A DNA stretch of 64,000 nt from an uncultured Geobacteraceae bacterium (GCA_903939115.1 CAJAFV010000028.1:62001-126000), one strand, 5' to 3'; positions 43,632 to 54,908 are shown, counted from the stretch's first letter. Numbers and translations: made by a program. The notes: generated by a model not told the origin, from the letters alone.

Positions 43632-44164
43632 GACGGCAGCCCGGTTTCAACAACGGCTCTGAAGCGACAAGTCCGCTCTCCGGTTGACCAGCAATCCACT
43701 TCACGGACATTAAATACTTTGCCGGTGTATCCTTCAAAGATGCCGGCAATAAAGCCCTCATCGTATTCGCACACAGTAACGCCGGTCACAGGTAATCCAG
43801 AGCAATCAAGGTCTTCAGAAACGGTCAGCGTAAAATCAAGAATTTCAGCATCAGATTTTTCCAATCTCAAAATGCCGATTTTCAACGACTGCAGCAAATC
43901 CTGAAGTTGCGCAACGAAAGCGCTTAACGGCAACTCTGTGTCGAGCATGTTTCTACAAAATTCACAGCCTGCGACATAACCGGCTTCCCGAAGCAATTCG
44001 GAAGCTGTTTCCGGAGATAGTTTGCGGTTTAGTACATCCCTCATCGTGTACTGCATCAACCGGTAGACGGTGACACTCATGGTATTGCCAAGATTTGGGC
44101 GACCGAGTTCAATATCCCCTAAATCCTTCCATTGAAAATTATACGGTTTGATTTCTTTTGACAT
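43628..44164 (-). CDS. V4R-domain (4-vinyl reductase-type) small-molecule-binding protein
   Basis: A 178-residue protein that is essentially one V4R domain, with the conserved end CEYDEGFIAGIFEGYTGKVF and VDCWSTGERTCRFRA. V4R domains act as ligand sensors in aromatic-degradation regulators and occur in bacteriochlorophyll synthesis. Six cysteines are present (67, 70, 121, 132, 158, 166), including AGCEFC, so metal or Fe-S binding is possible. It heads a chain of V4R, HAMP-like, response regulator and hybrid kinase genes, and so is a candidate input for that pathway. AAGGATG precedes the ATG. Confidence 0.85.
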   Translation of the reverse strand: MSKEIKPYNFQWKDLGDIELGRPNLGNTMSVTVYRLMQYTMRDVLNRKLSPETASELLREAGYVAGCEFCRNMLDTELPLSAFVAQLQDLLQSLKIGILRLEKSDAEILDFTLTVSEDLDCSGLPVTGVTVCEYDEGFIAGIFEGYTGKVFNVREVDCWSTGERTCRFRAVVETGLPS

Positions 44165-44225
44165 CTGTGCATCCTTTCGTCGTTTAATATTTAAGCCAAC
44201 ATTCCAACGAAGTTTACATACTACG

Positions 44226-44256
44226 GACCTCCGGGGTTTGCAATACCTCGGAGGTC
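44226..44256 (-). terminator. Hairpin after the REC-PAS-GGDEF gene
   Basis: GACCTCCGGGG pairs with CCTCGGAGGTC (11 bp with one G-T pair) around a 9-nt loop. It lies just past the stop of the diguanylate cyclase gene and before the V4R gene. There is no clear T-run. The core GACCTCCG/CGGAGGTC is the same as in the hairpin at 35842-35884. Confidence 0.55.
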
Positions 44257-44269
44257 TGTCACCTCATGT

Positions 44270-47436
<3,167 letters not shown>

Positions 47437-47450
47437 CAGAAACGAAACCT

Positions 47451-47486
47451 GAGCCTAAAGGCGGAGCTCGTTCCGCCTTTAGGCTC
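47451..47486 (+). terminator. Strong hairpin after eno
   Basis: GAGCCTAAAGGCGGA pairs perfectly with TCCGCCTTTAGGCTC (15 bp) around a 6-nt loop. Only a weak T-tract follows. It marks the left edge of the accessory stretch before pgi. Confidence 0.8.
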
Positions 47487-47549
47487 GTCTAACACTCTGA
47501 TAATATTTATAAACCTCTCTAAATAGCTAAACTGCTAACATTTTAGCTA

Positions 47550-47747
47550 ATGCTAAGAGGTGAAATATGGATTGTGTATTCAGGCGTGGAAAAAGGTTTA
47601 CTTGGAAGTGAGGCCATCAAATGGAACTTCACCAAATTCCTTGTTGACCGTGACGGCAATGTACTGGCACGTTACGCCCCGACTACAACGCCGGAAAGTC
47701 TGGAAAGACTCATCGAAGCAGCATTACGCAAGCCTGCTCGACCGTGA
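47550..47747 (+). pseudogene. Remnant of glutathione peroxidase (C-terminal fragment)
   Basis: Residues 15-61 of this reading frame ([18 protein letters not shown] and [19 protein letters not shown]) match the conserved C-terminal third of glutathione peroxidases, including the WNF motif that completes the catalytic tetrad. The N-terminal two thirds, with the catalytic Cys/Sec and Gln, are absent; upstream is AT-rich DNA with no peroxidase coding. It is therefore a truncated remnant and not an enzyme. Confidence 0.8.
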
Positions 47748-47864
47748 TTATGTGATGAGCTACTCAATATCTACTTTAAATATCTACTTTAAAACTGGCT
47801 TTTGTGGCTGAAAAATGTGAATATGGGCAACCATAAGCAATAAAGAAAAAAGGGGAATCGAAAC

Positions 47865-48008
47865 ATGTGTAAATGCGGAACGAAAGAAGAAGGTACAAAA
47901 TGTGGTGAGCAGAAAGAAGCCGTGGTAGTTGAACAGAAGCCAGTGTGCTGTGGCACAGGTCAGGTCAAGGCAGTCAACGAAGATTGCTGTTCCGGAAAGT
48001 CTGAATAA
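47865..48008 (+). CDS. 47-residue cysteine-rich small protein
   Basis: A short intact gene: ATG at 47865 with AGGGG 9 nt upstream, TAA at 48006-48008, and a strong T-tailed terminator right after it. The product starts MCKCGTKEEG and has seven cysteines in 47 residues (2, 4, 13, 28, 29, 41, 42), including CKC and two CC pairs, with many Glu, Lys and Gln. The pattern resembles small metal-binding (metallothionein-like) proteins. I do not recognise the family. A metal-storage or metal-sensing role is inference. Confidence 0.7.
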   Translation: MCKCGTKEEGTKCGEQKEAVVVEQKPVCCGTGQVKAVNEDCCSGKSE

Positions 48009-48033
48009 TACTGGAACTATAAAATATGGAACA

Positions 48034-48074
48034 AAGAGCCGATCTCGACCATCTCAAGATCGGCTCTTTTCATT
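48034..48074 (+). terminator. Intrinsic terminator of the small cysteine-rich gene
   Basis: AAAGAGCCGATCT pairs with AGATCGGCTCTTT (13 bp) around an 11-nt loop, followed by a T-rich tail (TCATTT). It lies 26 nt after the stop codon and is a textbook rho-independent terminator. Confidence 0.9.
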
Positions 48075-48133
48075 TGCATCACAGGGAATAAAATTTAGAA
48101 GAGTATTCAAAAATTGATTATCCTTACATTGAA

Positions 48134-48229
48134 TTACTTCTTTTTCATTTGTGCTTTTACTGCTTTTGCTGGAGCTTTTACTGCCTTAACCGGTTTGGCA
48201 TTCAGCCACTGCAAACAGAATGAACCGGA
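48134..48229 (-). pseudogene. Lysine/alanine-rich coding remnant without a start
   Basis: On the minus strand an open stretch of about 31 codons ends at TAA (48134-48136). It reads FCLQWLNAKPVKAVKAPAKA and then VKAQMKKK. The KA/PVK repeats look like a real lysine-rich protein tail. The frame is closed by TAG upstream and has no start codon, so it is probably a broken gene end. Confidence 0.35.
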
Positions 48230-48284
48230 CTATGAAGTTAATTTTATCAGGCATGTGTATTTCTACTCTTCTCCAAGATCATGA

Positions 48285-48524
48285 TTATTTTCCACATACA
48301 GATAAAATACCCATCCATTGTGCAACGCCTCCACGATCATAGCATGTGCCGGAACACTTCTGCGAGTAACTATATGATCCGTCATTACACAGTGCCGTAG
48401 CGCCAGAATGGTCATCGCTCCTGATGATTGCTGTGAAATTTCCATCCCTATAGACCACATCATAGTCAGAACCACAGGCTGATATAATGATAGACGCCAA
48501 AATTATTACTATGAGTTTACCCAT
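48285..48524 (-). CDS. Small DUF3761-like lipoprotein
   Basis: A 79-residue lipoprotein with lipobox ASIIISAC (Cys17). The mature part GATALCNDGSYSYSQKCSGT and TCYDRGGVAQWM matches the DUF3761 core (ALCNDGTYSYS...GTCS-HGGVAQWL). The C-terminus after AQWM is short and odd (GILSVCGK), which may reflect a frame disruption near the end. The gene lies in a region with other gene remnants. The function of DUF3761 is not known. Confidence 0.65.
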   Translation of the reverse strand: MGKLIVIILASIIISACGSDYDVVYRDGNFTAIIRSDDHSGATALCNDGSYSYSQKCSGTCYDRGGVAQWMGILSVCGK

Positions 48525-48570
48525 AGGAAGAATCCTTTCAATTTCTACCGAAGCCTTCTGAACTCTTACA

Positions 48571-48879
48571 GTGGTTGCGATTTTTTCGCTTGAGTTTTCA
48601 AAAGGGACTGCACAAGCTCTTCAATTACACAACGGACTCCTGCTGCTGATGACTCCTGATATACCGTCGGAGGAGACTGTCCGCAGGATGGTTACTTATT
48701 GGTATCAGAAACAGGCTGAAGATATCGTTTTGAATAATCGCGATTATACTATTCAAATTCAAAAAGACAAACACTCTCCGTCAATGACATCATTGTTGAT
48801 GTCATGCCGGTCAGTAAGAGATCCTCGGTTTTTCAAATTTCTGGTTGTTTGTATCCATCGGCATGAAATTCCGCGTTAG
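48571..48879 (+). pseudogene. Possible fragment of a DUF45/YgjP-type metallopeptidase
   Basis: A 102-codon reading frame whose first 55 residues (GTAQALQLHNGLLLLMTPDI, then TVRRMVTYWYQKQAEDIV) look like the strand-plus-helix segment that precedes the HExxH region in DUF45 (YgjP) proteins. The zinc-binding HExxH is absent and the tail (SCRSVRDPRFFKF) does not fit. No ribosome-binding site is obvious. It is best read as a decayed fragment; it could also be a chance frame. Confidence 0.3.
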
Positions 48880-48942
48880 CCTATGCTCCAAACGGCACAT
48901 ATATTTTCAATATAGATCTGTCGCAAATACCCTATTACGGCA

Positions 48943-48971
48943 TTGTTTCAAAAGTTAATATATGGTATTGT
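48943..48971 (+). promoter_or_regulatory. Candidate promoter of the toxin-antitoxin pair
   Basis: TTGTTT at 48943-48948 and TATTGT at 48966-48971 are 17 nt apart. AGGAGG follows at 48977-48982, 8 nt before the antitoxin ATG. A TATATT-TTC-AATATA palindrome at 48900-48914 could be an operator. Confidence 0.4.
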
Positions 48972-48990
48972 GCTCTAGGAGGTAATAGCC

Positions 48991-49254
48991 ATGTTACTAC
49001 AAACAGACACAAGACGAAGAATTACGTTGCCACCAAATTCTGGGATTAAACCTGGAGATGCGATTGACTTGGAAATTCTTGAAGACGGACGCATTATGCT
49101 TATTCCTGTAGAAACAATTCCAAAGCATCAGCTTTGGGCTTGGACTACTGAAAGTAAACAAATGATTGAAACATCAATGCTGGATCCAGCACCTTCTCTT
49201 GTTATCGAGACAGATGTGCAGGAAGCGGCGCTATTGCAAGAGGTGGACGAATGA
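48991..49254 (+). CDS. AbrB/MazE-type antitoxin
   Basis: An 87-residue protein whose first 50 residues form a SpoVT/AbrB swapped-hairpin DNA-binding domain (TDTRRRITLPPNSGIKPGDA, then LEILEDGRIMLIPVE). The C-terminal half (IPKHQLWAWTTESKQMI to VDE) is acidic and likely binds the toxin. A strong AGGAGG precedes the ATG. Its stop overlaps the toxin start by 4 nt (ATGA), as in many toxin-antitoxin operons, and it should repress its own promoter. Confidence 0.85.
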   Translation: MLLQTDTRRRITLPPNSGIKPGDAIDLEILEDGRIMLIPVETIPKHQLWAWTTESKQMIETSMLDPAPSLVIETDVQEAALLQEVDE

Positions 49255-49538
49255 GGGTTGAAGTCCGTCCCGAATTCGATAAAGCGGTCATGGCTGCAGA
49301 ACTGCCAGTGCGGAAGGCAGTCGCAAAGGTGTTTCAGCAACTGCGGGCGCTTAATTTGGTTCAGTTGTGGCAGTATCCAGGACTTAATTTTGAAAAACTT
49401 CATGGGATGATTGAACCTATTTCGGGGCAACAACTTTACTCGATTCGAGTTACAGGAAGCGCCAGAGCAGTTACTTGCTTGATAGAAGGGCCGACCATTG
49501 TGCTGATCTGTCTACAGACTCAGCATGACAATGCATAG
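49251..49538 (+). CDS. RelE/ParE-superfamily toxin
   Basis: A 95-residue protein with the RelE/ParE pattern: N-terminal strand VEVRPEFDKAV, two helices (AVAKVFQQLRAL), then FEKLHGMIEPISGQQLYSIR and VTGSARAVTCLIEGPTIVLI. These toxins either cleave mRNA at the ribosome or poison gyrase; this sequence does not settle which. An AbrB-type antitoxin with a RelE-type toxin is a less common pairing than AbrB with MazF or VapC. Confidence 0.8.
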   Translation: MRVEVRPEFDKAVMAAELPVRKAVAKVFQQLRALNLVQLWQYPGLNFEKLHGMIEPISGQQLYSIRVTGSARAVTCLIEGPTIVLICLQTQHDNA

Positions 49539-49640
49539 CCATAACGACTTGCCAGCTCGGTAATCCCGTCCGACGTTATCGGTTACAACCAACGTAACTT
49601 CATGACCAGCCAGTTTGAGACTACATAATCTTGAAACGGG
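49513..49640 (-). pseudogene. Possible glycosyltransferase (GT4-type) N-terminal remnant
   Basis: The minus-strand frame reads RLCSLKLAGHEVTLVVTDNV, which resembles the N-terminal Rossmann segment of family 4 glycosyltransferases (xLAxxGHEVTLVV). It ends at a TAG at 49513-49515 and overlaps the 3' end of the toxin gene. No start codon or further domain is present, so it is a short relic at best. Confidence 0.3.
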
Positions 49641-50036
49641 AAAAGTAGACGGAGCTTAAGTCGAGTGGGGCGGTGACATGTTCCACCGCCTCTCAAAATA
49701 AACTCCGGTCCCGGCAACGGAAGTCCGGCACCATCCACAGATAAAGAAATTTCTCCCAGAGGCCCCCACGACTTATTCCGCGGCATTTAACAGTTTCGTT
49801 TTATGTCACGGATTTATTTTACGGATTTTTCTACTTCCCGACAGTCCTAAATAAATCTTCCAATTAAATCAAAAGCTTAAGTCCTTGATCGACCTGGGTC
49901 TTCTTTGGCGTGATAGTTGCTGCTATTAACCCGACGAATAAAACCTTATACCCCGAAACAACGCTATAACCGGCTCAAAGGAAACAGCCATACGAGTCAT
50001 TTGTGTTGATAGGTATGCCGAATAAGGGGAGCCAAT
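49641..50036. other. Gap before the Cache-PAS kinase
   Basis: About 400 nt without a gene I can support. It holds one small hairpin (GGCGGTG/CACCGCC at 49669-49690) and AT-rich DNA from about 49795 on. A 67-codon minus-strand frame here shows no recognisable protein features. The kinase promoter is expected near the right end but is not clear. Confidence 0.5.
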
Positions 50037-52571
50037 ATGACCGTAACTTCTGTAGTACGGGTAGAGCCAGCTTTTCCACCCAATTCACTTGCCAGACAGA
50101 TGGTTGCAGGTGTTCTTGTCCTCAATTTTGTTGTTGCCGGAATAATCTGCTTTTCATTGTATCAAAGCAAACTTCATTATAGTACCCGAGCTATAGTTGC
50201 AACCCAGAACATCTCTCAGATCCTTGATGAATATATCACTGGAATTATTGCCAAAGTTGATATTGACATACAGTCCGTTTCTGATGAAGCTGAACGCCAA
50301 TTGGCTACCGGAGCCATCCGTGACTCCACTTTAAACAGTTTCATCATTCGGGAACATTCGCGTCTGCCGGAACTTGTGGCGTTCAGGGCGACCAACGAGT
50401 CAGGAGACGCAATTTATGGTCCCGAGGCCACTCCGGCAAAGACAACAAGCCTGGCCCATCGGGATTATTTCAAATCACTTCGTGACACCCCTGATGCCGG
50501 TCTGTTGATTTCAAAACCTATTGTGGGTGGCATCTCCGGAAAATGGATGGTCATACTTGCCCGGCGTATTAACAAGCCGGACGGGACATTTGCAGGACTC
50601 GTCTATGCAGGTGTTGAGCTGGCTTACCTGACAAAAACCTTTTCAAAAATAGACGTAGGGACGCACGGCGTGATAACTTTTGTGGATTCTGACTTCGGCC
50701 TCGTAGCCAGATTTCCGCAATACAAAAGTGCAGGGATGGATGTAGGGCAAAGAGTCAACTCACACCGTTTTAGTGAATTGATTCAGGCCGGTAAAACCAC
50801 CGGGATGTACACGTCCAAAAGCAGTATTGACTCCATTGAGCGCACTTTCTCCTTCCGTAAATTAAATTTGCCGAGTCCTCATTATGTCATCGTGGGACTG
50901 GCAACCTCGGATTACCTTGCGGGCTGGCACAAAGAAATTATGATGCTGTCTCTTTTTATGTTGATAGTCATTCTAATTACCTTTGCGTCAGCTTCGATGT
51001 TTTATCGAGAATGGAAACGGACCAGGGACGCAGAAGAAGCTTTAGCAAGCAGTGAACGATTTTTAAAAGCTATTATCGACGCGGAACCGGAATGCATCAA
51101 AATGCTCGATATCGATGGCAACCTGCTGATGATGAACCGGGCGGGTTTAGAGATAATAGAAGCCGACTCTTTTGAACAGGTAAAGGACCAATGTGTATAC
51201 CCATTGATCACAGACCAACACAGGGATGCCTTTATGGCTCTTACGAAACAGACTTTTCATGGGATCCCCGGAATACTTGAATTTGAAATCATCGGAATCA
51301 AAGGGCAACATGCCTGGCTTGAAACCCACGTAGTTCCGTTTCGCAATGAACAAGGAAATATTGTTGCACTGCTGGGAATAGGCCGTGATGTTTCCGAACG
51401 AATAAGACTTGAGAAAGAAAGGGAGGCATTTAACCACAAACTCCAGCAAACTCAGAAACTGGAAAGCCTCGGTGTATTAGCCGGTGGCATCGCCCACGAT
51501 TTCAACAACATTCTGATGACAATTATGGGCAATGCAGATCTGGCACTTCTGCGGATTAATAAAGAATCCCCAGCTACGGAAAATCTCCTTCAAATCGAGC
51601 AGGCTGCTGCCCGGGCTGCCGATCTTGCAAGGCAGATGCTCGCCTACTCAGGTAAAGGTAAATTTGTCGTCGAGGACTTAGACATCAACAATCTTGTTGA
51701 GGATATGCTCCATATGCTGGAAGTATCCATTTCCAAGAAATCAGTGCTCCGGCGCAATCTACATCTAGACCTTCCTGCTGTAAAGGCGGATGCCACCCAG
51801 ATACGCCAGATCATCATGAACCTGATTATCAACGCATCGGAAGCGATCGGCAACAGAAGTGGAGTAATCACCCTCACCACTGGTTGTATGGATTGTGATC
51901 GGAACTACCTGAAAGATGTCTGGCTCGATGGAAACCTGAGTGACGGCCTGTATGTTTATCTGGAGATAGCCGATACCGGATGCGGTATGGACAAAGAGGT
52001 TATGGCAAAACTGTTTGACCCCTTCTTTACCACCAAATTCACTGGCCGGGGTTTAGGCATGGCTGCTGTTCTTGGCATCGTCCGTGGTCACAAGGGAGCC
52101 ATAAAGGTTTACAGCGAACCGGACAAGGGGACTACCTTCAAAATCCTGCTCCCCTCCTCTGGTAGGGTGGCCGATATTTTAGCAGGTGAAACGCACAAGG
52201 ACGACTGGCGTGGTGGAGGGAAAGTCCTCCTGGTGGAGGATGAAGAGACCATTCGCGGCGTCGGAACCGAGATGCTGAAAGAGTTTGGTTTTACAATAAT
52301 CACCGCGAACGACGGCAAAGAAGCCATAGAGATATTCAAAACAACTTCGGACATCTCTTTTGTAATCCTTGATTTGACCATGCCGCATATGGACGGCGAG
52401 CAGTGCTTCAGCGAACTCAGACAACTTGATTCGGGTGTGAAGGTGATCATGTCGAGTGGGTTCAGCGAGCATGAGATCACCCGGAAATTTGCAGGCAAGG
52501 GATTGGCCGGTTTTATACAAAAGCCTTACACACTCTCAGTTCTCAAAGATGCAATCAGAAATATACAGTAA
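50037..52571 (+). CDS. Hybrid sensor kinase: Cache-PAS-HisKA-HATPase-REC
   Basis: An 844-residue membrane sensor. Helices at about 22-42 and 301-321 enclose a double-Cache periplasmic ligand-binding region (HRDYFKSLRDTPDAGLLISK). A PAS domain (about 335-455) is followed by a HisKA domain with LAGGIAHDFNNI (His487), an HATPase domain (GRGLGMAAVLGIVRGHKGAI), and a C-terminal receiver (LVEDEETIRGVG; FVILDLTMPHMDG). AGGGGAG precedes the ATG. No partner regulator is adjacent, so it is an orphan in the accessory stretch between eno and pgi. Confidence 0.93.
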   Translation: MTVTSVVRVEPAFPPNSLARQMVAGVLVLNFVVAGIICFSLYQSKLHYSTRAIVATQNISQILDEYITGIIAKVDIDIQSVSDEAERQLATGAIRDSTLNSFIIREHSRLPELVAFRATNESGDAIYGPEATPAKTTSLAHRDYFKSLRDTPDAGLLISKPIVGGISGKWMVILARRINKPDGTFAGLVYAGVELAYLTKTFSKIDVGTHGVITFVDSDFGLVARFPQYKSAGMDVGQRVNSHRFSELIQAGKTTGMYTSKSSIDSIERTFSFRKLNLPSPHYVIVGLATSDYLAGWHKEIMMLSLFMLIVILITFASASMFYREWKRTRDAEEALASSERFLKAIIDAEPECIKMLDIDGNLLMMNRAGLEIIEADSFEQVKDQCVYPLITDQHRDAFMALTKQTFHGIPGILEFEIIGIKGQHAWLETHVVPFRNEQGNIVALLGIGRDVSERIRLEKEREAFNHKLQQTQKLESLGVLAGGIAHDFNNILMTIMGNADLALLRINKESPATENLLQIEQAAARAADLARQMLAYSGKGKFVVEDLDINNLVEDMLHMLEVSISKKSVLRRNLHLDLPAVKADATQIRQIIMNLIINASEAIGNRSGVITLTTGCMDCDRNYLKDVWLDGNLSDGLYVYLEIADTGCGMDKEVMAKLFDPFFTTKFTGRGLGMAAVLGIVRGHKGAIKVYSEPDKGTTFKILLPSSGRVADILAGETHKDDWRGGGKVLLVEDEETIRGVGTEMLKEFGFTIITANDGKEAIEIFKTTSDISFVILDLTMPHMDGEQCFSELRQLDSGVKVIMSSGFSEHEITRKFAGKGLAGFIQKPYTLSVLKDAIRNIQ

Positions 52572-52589
52572 TTGCGGTATCGATTCTTC

Positions 52590-52706
52590 TGGGTGTAATG
52601 CGTATCAAGCAAGCGGAGTGATTCCAGCAGTCTCCTTTTCTGAGATAAGCCCCTCACCCGCAACTGTAACAGGCCCTAAGTGGGTCCTACCAGTAATTCA
52701 AATGTT
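52590..52706 (+). ncRNA. Possible degenerate cobalamin riboswitch
   Basis: GGAGTGATTCC, a 31-nt insert with a small TCTC/GAGA hairpin, and CCCGCAACTGTAA at 52657-52669 recall the conserved core of cobalamin riboswitches. AAGTGGGTCCTACCAG, 8 nt later, recalls the terminal box. The 5' half is not clear and no rightward gene follows, so it is an orphan or a relic. A covariance search is needed. Confidence 0.3.
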
Positions 52707-52767
52707 TTTTCTGTTAATCAGAAAACCAGTTTAATGCAGATTCCAATTCACAACGATGCACCAGAAG

Positions 52768-53010
52768 TTATTGCATATTTTTTATGACTTCTAATTGTTC
52801 TTCAAAACATTCCGGGCATATACCATGACTGAATTTAGCTTCAGAATGACTCGAAATATAATTCTCTATCTGGTGCCAACTTTTTTCATCGTCACGTATT
52901 TTTTTACAGTAGGAACAGATCGGAATTATTCCCTCCAGTAGTTGCACAGTTGAAAGAGCGGTTTCCAGTTGCACGACCTTATTAGTAATTTCCTCCTGCA
53001 AATGCTTCAA
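52768..53010 (-). pseudogene. Truncated protein ending in the four-cysteine module (third copy)
   Basis: An 80-codon frame from a TTG: a short coiled coil (LQEEITNKVVQLETALSTVQ) and then LEGIIPICSYCKKIRDD and FSHGICPEC (Cys32, 35, 65, 68; CX2C-X29-CX2C). It is nearly identical in this part to the module at the end of the response regulator at 42364. There is no good ribosome-binding site, and the reading frame continues upstream into DNA that looks like an insertion-sequence end. It is most simply the surviving 3' end of a larger sensor or regulator gene. Confidence 0.65.
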
Positions 53011-53103
53011 TTGACAATCGGTTTGAAAATTGACCCAGCATAGGCACCTGCCTGACCCACCCTTAAGTGAAATATCAGCAAGTTATGGAATGGGAGATGG
53101 GTC
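53011..53103. mobile_element. Possible insertion-sequence end (IS21-like)
   Basis: TGACCCA occurs at 53031-53037 and 53053-53059, and TGGGTC at 53098-53103. Repeated GACCCA near TTGAAAATTGACCCA is the style of IS21-family termini. No transposase is present. It abuts the truncated four-cysteine gene and may mark where that gene was cut. Confidence 0.3.
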
Positions 53104-53260
53104 GACTTAGATGCCGATGCGGTTCAAACTTGAAATTCGGTTCACATTATATTTGTAAAAATGTCTAAAATGTGTTAATAAAATTACTACTGTTTTTAAG
53201 TAAAACAAAAAACCGTAAGAGAGCTAACTTATTACTATTTAAAGAATATAAAGATTTGTA

Positions 53261-53284
53261 AAGGCGGAGTGAGCTCCGCCTTTT
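53261..53284 (+). terminator. Hairpin with T-tail in the pgi leader
   Basis: AAGGCGGAG pairs with CTCCGCCTT (9 bp, 4-nt loop), followed by TT. It lies 31 nt before the pgi start, so it ends incoming transcription or acts as an attenuator. It shares GAGCTCCGCCTT, inverted, with the hairpin after eno. The 157 nt to its left is AT-rich and may hold a promoter, but no clear boxes were seen. Confidence 0.7.
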
Positions 53285-53314
53285 GTGTATCTAGAATTGA
53301 ACGGGAGAAAATAG

Positions 53315-54907
53315 ATGAAAACGGCCACTACCCTTTGGAACCGCTATAAGAAGCATCTCTGCCACTGCCCGGAGATAGGACTATCACTCGATATCAGCCG
53401 CATGAAATTTACTGACAGTTTTCTTGAGCAGATGGAACCTGCGATGCAGAACGCGTTCGCCGAAATGGTTGAACTGGAGGGTGGAGCGATTGCTAACCGT
53501 GACGAAGGGCGCATGGTTGGTCATTACTGGCTGCGAAACCCGGCGCTGGCGCCTTCAGAAGAGATTAAGTGCGAGATTGAGTCTGCTCTCGCACAGATTC
53601 AGGCCTTCAGCTCGAAAATCCACAGCGGGGCGATATCTGCCCAAAATGGTGCACGCTTTACCAACATTCTCATTATCGGCATCGGAGGATCTGCGTTGGG
53701 GCCTCAGTTTGTGGCCGACGCCCTGACTTCGCATTCAGACCGAATGAAAGCGTATTTTCTCGACAACACCGACCCGGATGGCATTGACAAGGTCTTTGCT
53801 GAACTCGGGGCAACCGTTGCCCAAACGCTGGCGATCGTCATATCAAAAAGCGGCTCCACCAAGGAGACCCGCAACGGCATGCTTGAAGCCAAAACCGCTT
53901 ACCAGAGGGCCGGACTCGATTTTTCGCGGCATGCTGTGGCGGTAACCGGGTATGAAAGCGAGCTGGACCGTCTGGCACGGGCCGAAGGATGGCTTGAGCG
54001 TTTTCCGATGTGGGACTGGGTCGGAGGACGAACCTCTGTATCCTCTGCGGTCGGCCTCCTCCCCGCAGCTCTCCAGGGGATCAATATCATAGAACTGCTG
54101 CGCGGTGCAGAATCCTGTGACACAGCTACCCGCAAGCCTGAAACGCAGCAGAATCCGGCAGCGGTCATGGCGTTGATGTGGCACTACGCCACAGATGGTC
54201 GCGGAACGAAAGATCTGGTCATGCTTCCGTATAAGGATCGCCTCCTCCTCTTCTCCCGTTACCTGCAGCAGTTGATTATGGAATCTATCGGCAAGGAGTT
54301 CGACCGTGACGGAGTGCCGGTCAATCAGGGCCTGACTGTCTACGGCAACAAAGGTTCCACCGATCAGCATGCCTATGTGCAGCAGCTGCGCGAAGGGGTG
54401 GCAAACTTTTTTGTCACGTTTATTGAAGTTTTGAAAGATCGGGATGGCTGCTCACAACTCGTTGAGGAGGGGATTACCAGCGGAGATTTCCTGTTCGGAT
54501 TTTTCCAGGGAACGCGCACGGCACTTTATGAAAATGGCCGGGAATCGATGACCCTCACCATTAATCAGGTTGACGCATACACGATCGGCGTCCTGATAGC
54601 GCTGTTTGAACGGGCTGTCGGTCTCTACGCAAGCCTGCTCAATATCAATGCCTACCACCAGCCCGGTGTCGAAGCGGGCAAAAAAGCTGCCGGCACGGTG
54701 ATTCTGCTTCAGAAAGAAGTCGTGCAGTTGCTGCAGAAGGAACAACGGGATATGACAGCCGGGTCTATTGCCGCGCTGCTCGGAAAACCGGAGCATACCG
54801 AGATGATTTTTGCCATTCTGCGACATCTGGCCGCTAACCCGGATAGAGGGGTCATTCAGAGTGGAGCCGATATGTTGGAGGAGGTAACATTCCGTTTTGA
54901 GATATAG
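53315..54907 (+). CDS. pgi: Glucose-6-phosphate isomerase
   Basis: A 530-residue enzyme interconverting glucose 6-phosphate and fructose 6-phosphate. Marks are [35 protein letters not shown] (phosphosugar-binding SIS domain), [20 protein letters not shown], and [15 protein letters not shown] near the active site. The length and both SIS halves are complete. GGGAG sits 8 nt before the ATG. With eno, glk, pfk and glgP elsewhere in the window it completes much of upper and lower glycolysis in this region. Confidence 0.97.
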   Translation: MKTATTLWNRYKKHLCHCPEIGLSLDISRMKFTDSFLEQMEPAMQNAFAEMVELEGGAIANRDEGRMVGHYWLRNPALAPSEEIKCEIESALAQIQAFSSKIHSGAISAQNGARFTNILIIGIGGSALGPQFVADALTSHSDRMKAYFLDNTDPDGIDKVFAELGATVAQTLAIVISKSGSTKETRNGMLEAKTAYQRAGLDFSRHAVAVTGYESELDRLARAEGWLERFPMWDWVGGRTSVSSAVGLLPAALQGINIIELLRGAESCDTATRKPETQQNPAAVMALMWHYATDGRGTKDLVMLPYKDRLLLFSRYLQQLIMESIGKEFDRDGVPVNQGLTVYGNKGSTDQHAYVQQLREGVANFFVTFIEVLKDRDGCSQLVEEGITSGDFLFGFFQGTRTALYENGRESMTLTINQVDAYTIGVLIALFERAVGLYASLLNINAYHQPGVEAGKKAAGTVILLQKEVVQLLQKEQRDMTAGSIAALLGKPEHTEMIFAILRHLAANPDRGVIQSGADMLEEVTFRFEI

Positions 54908-54908
54908 C

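Noticed and set aside
48263-48475. A 70-codon frame overlapping the DUF3761 lipoprotein
   Set aside because: The lipoprotein frame has a lipobox and family core; this one has neither.
49583-49786. A 67-codon minus-strand frame after the toxin gene
   Set aside because: No recognisable features or ribosome-binding site. An insertion-sequence origin was considered but could not be supported.
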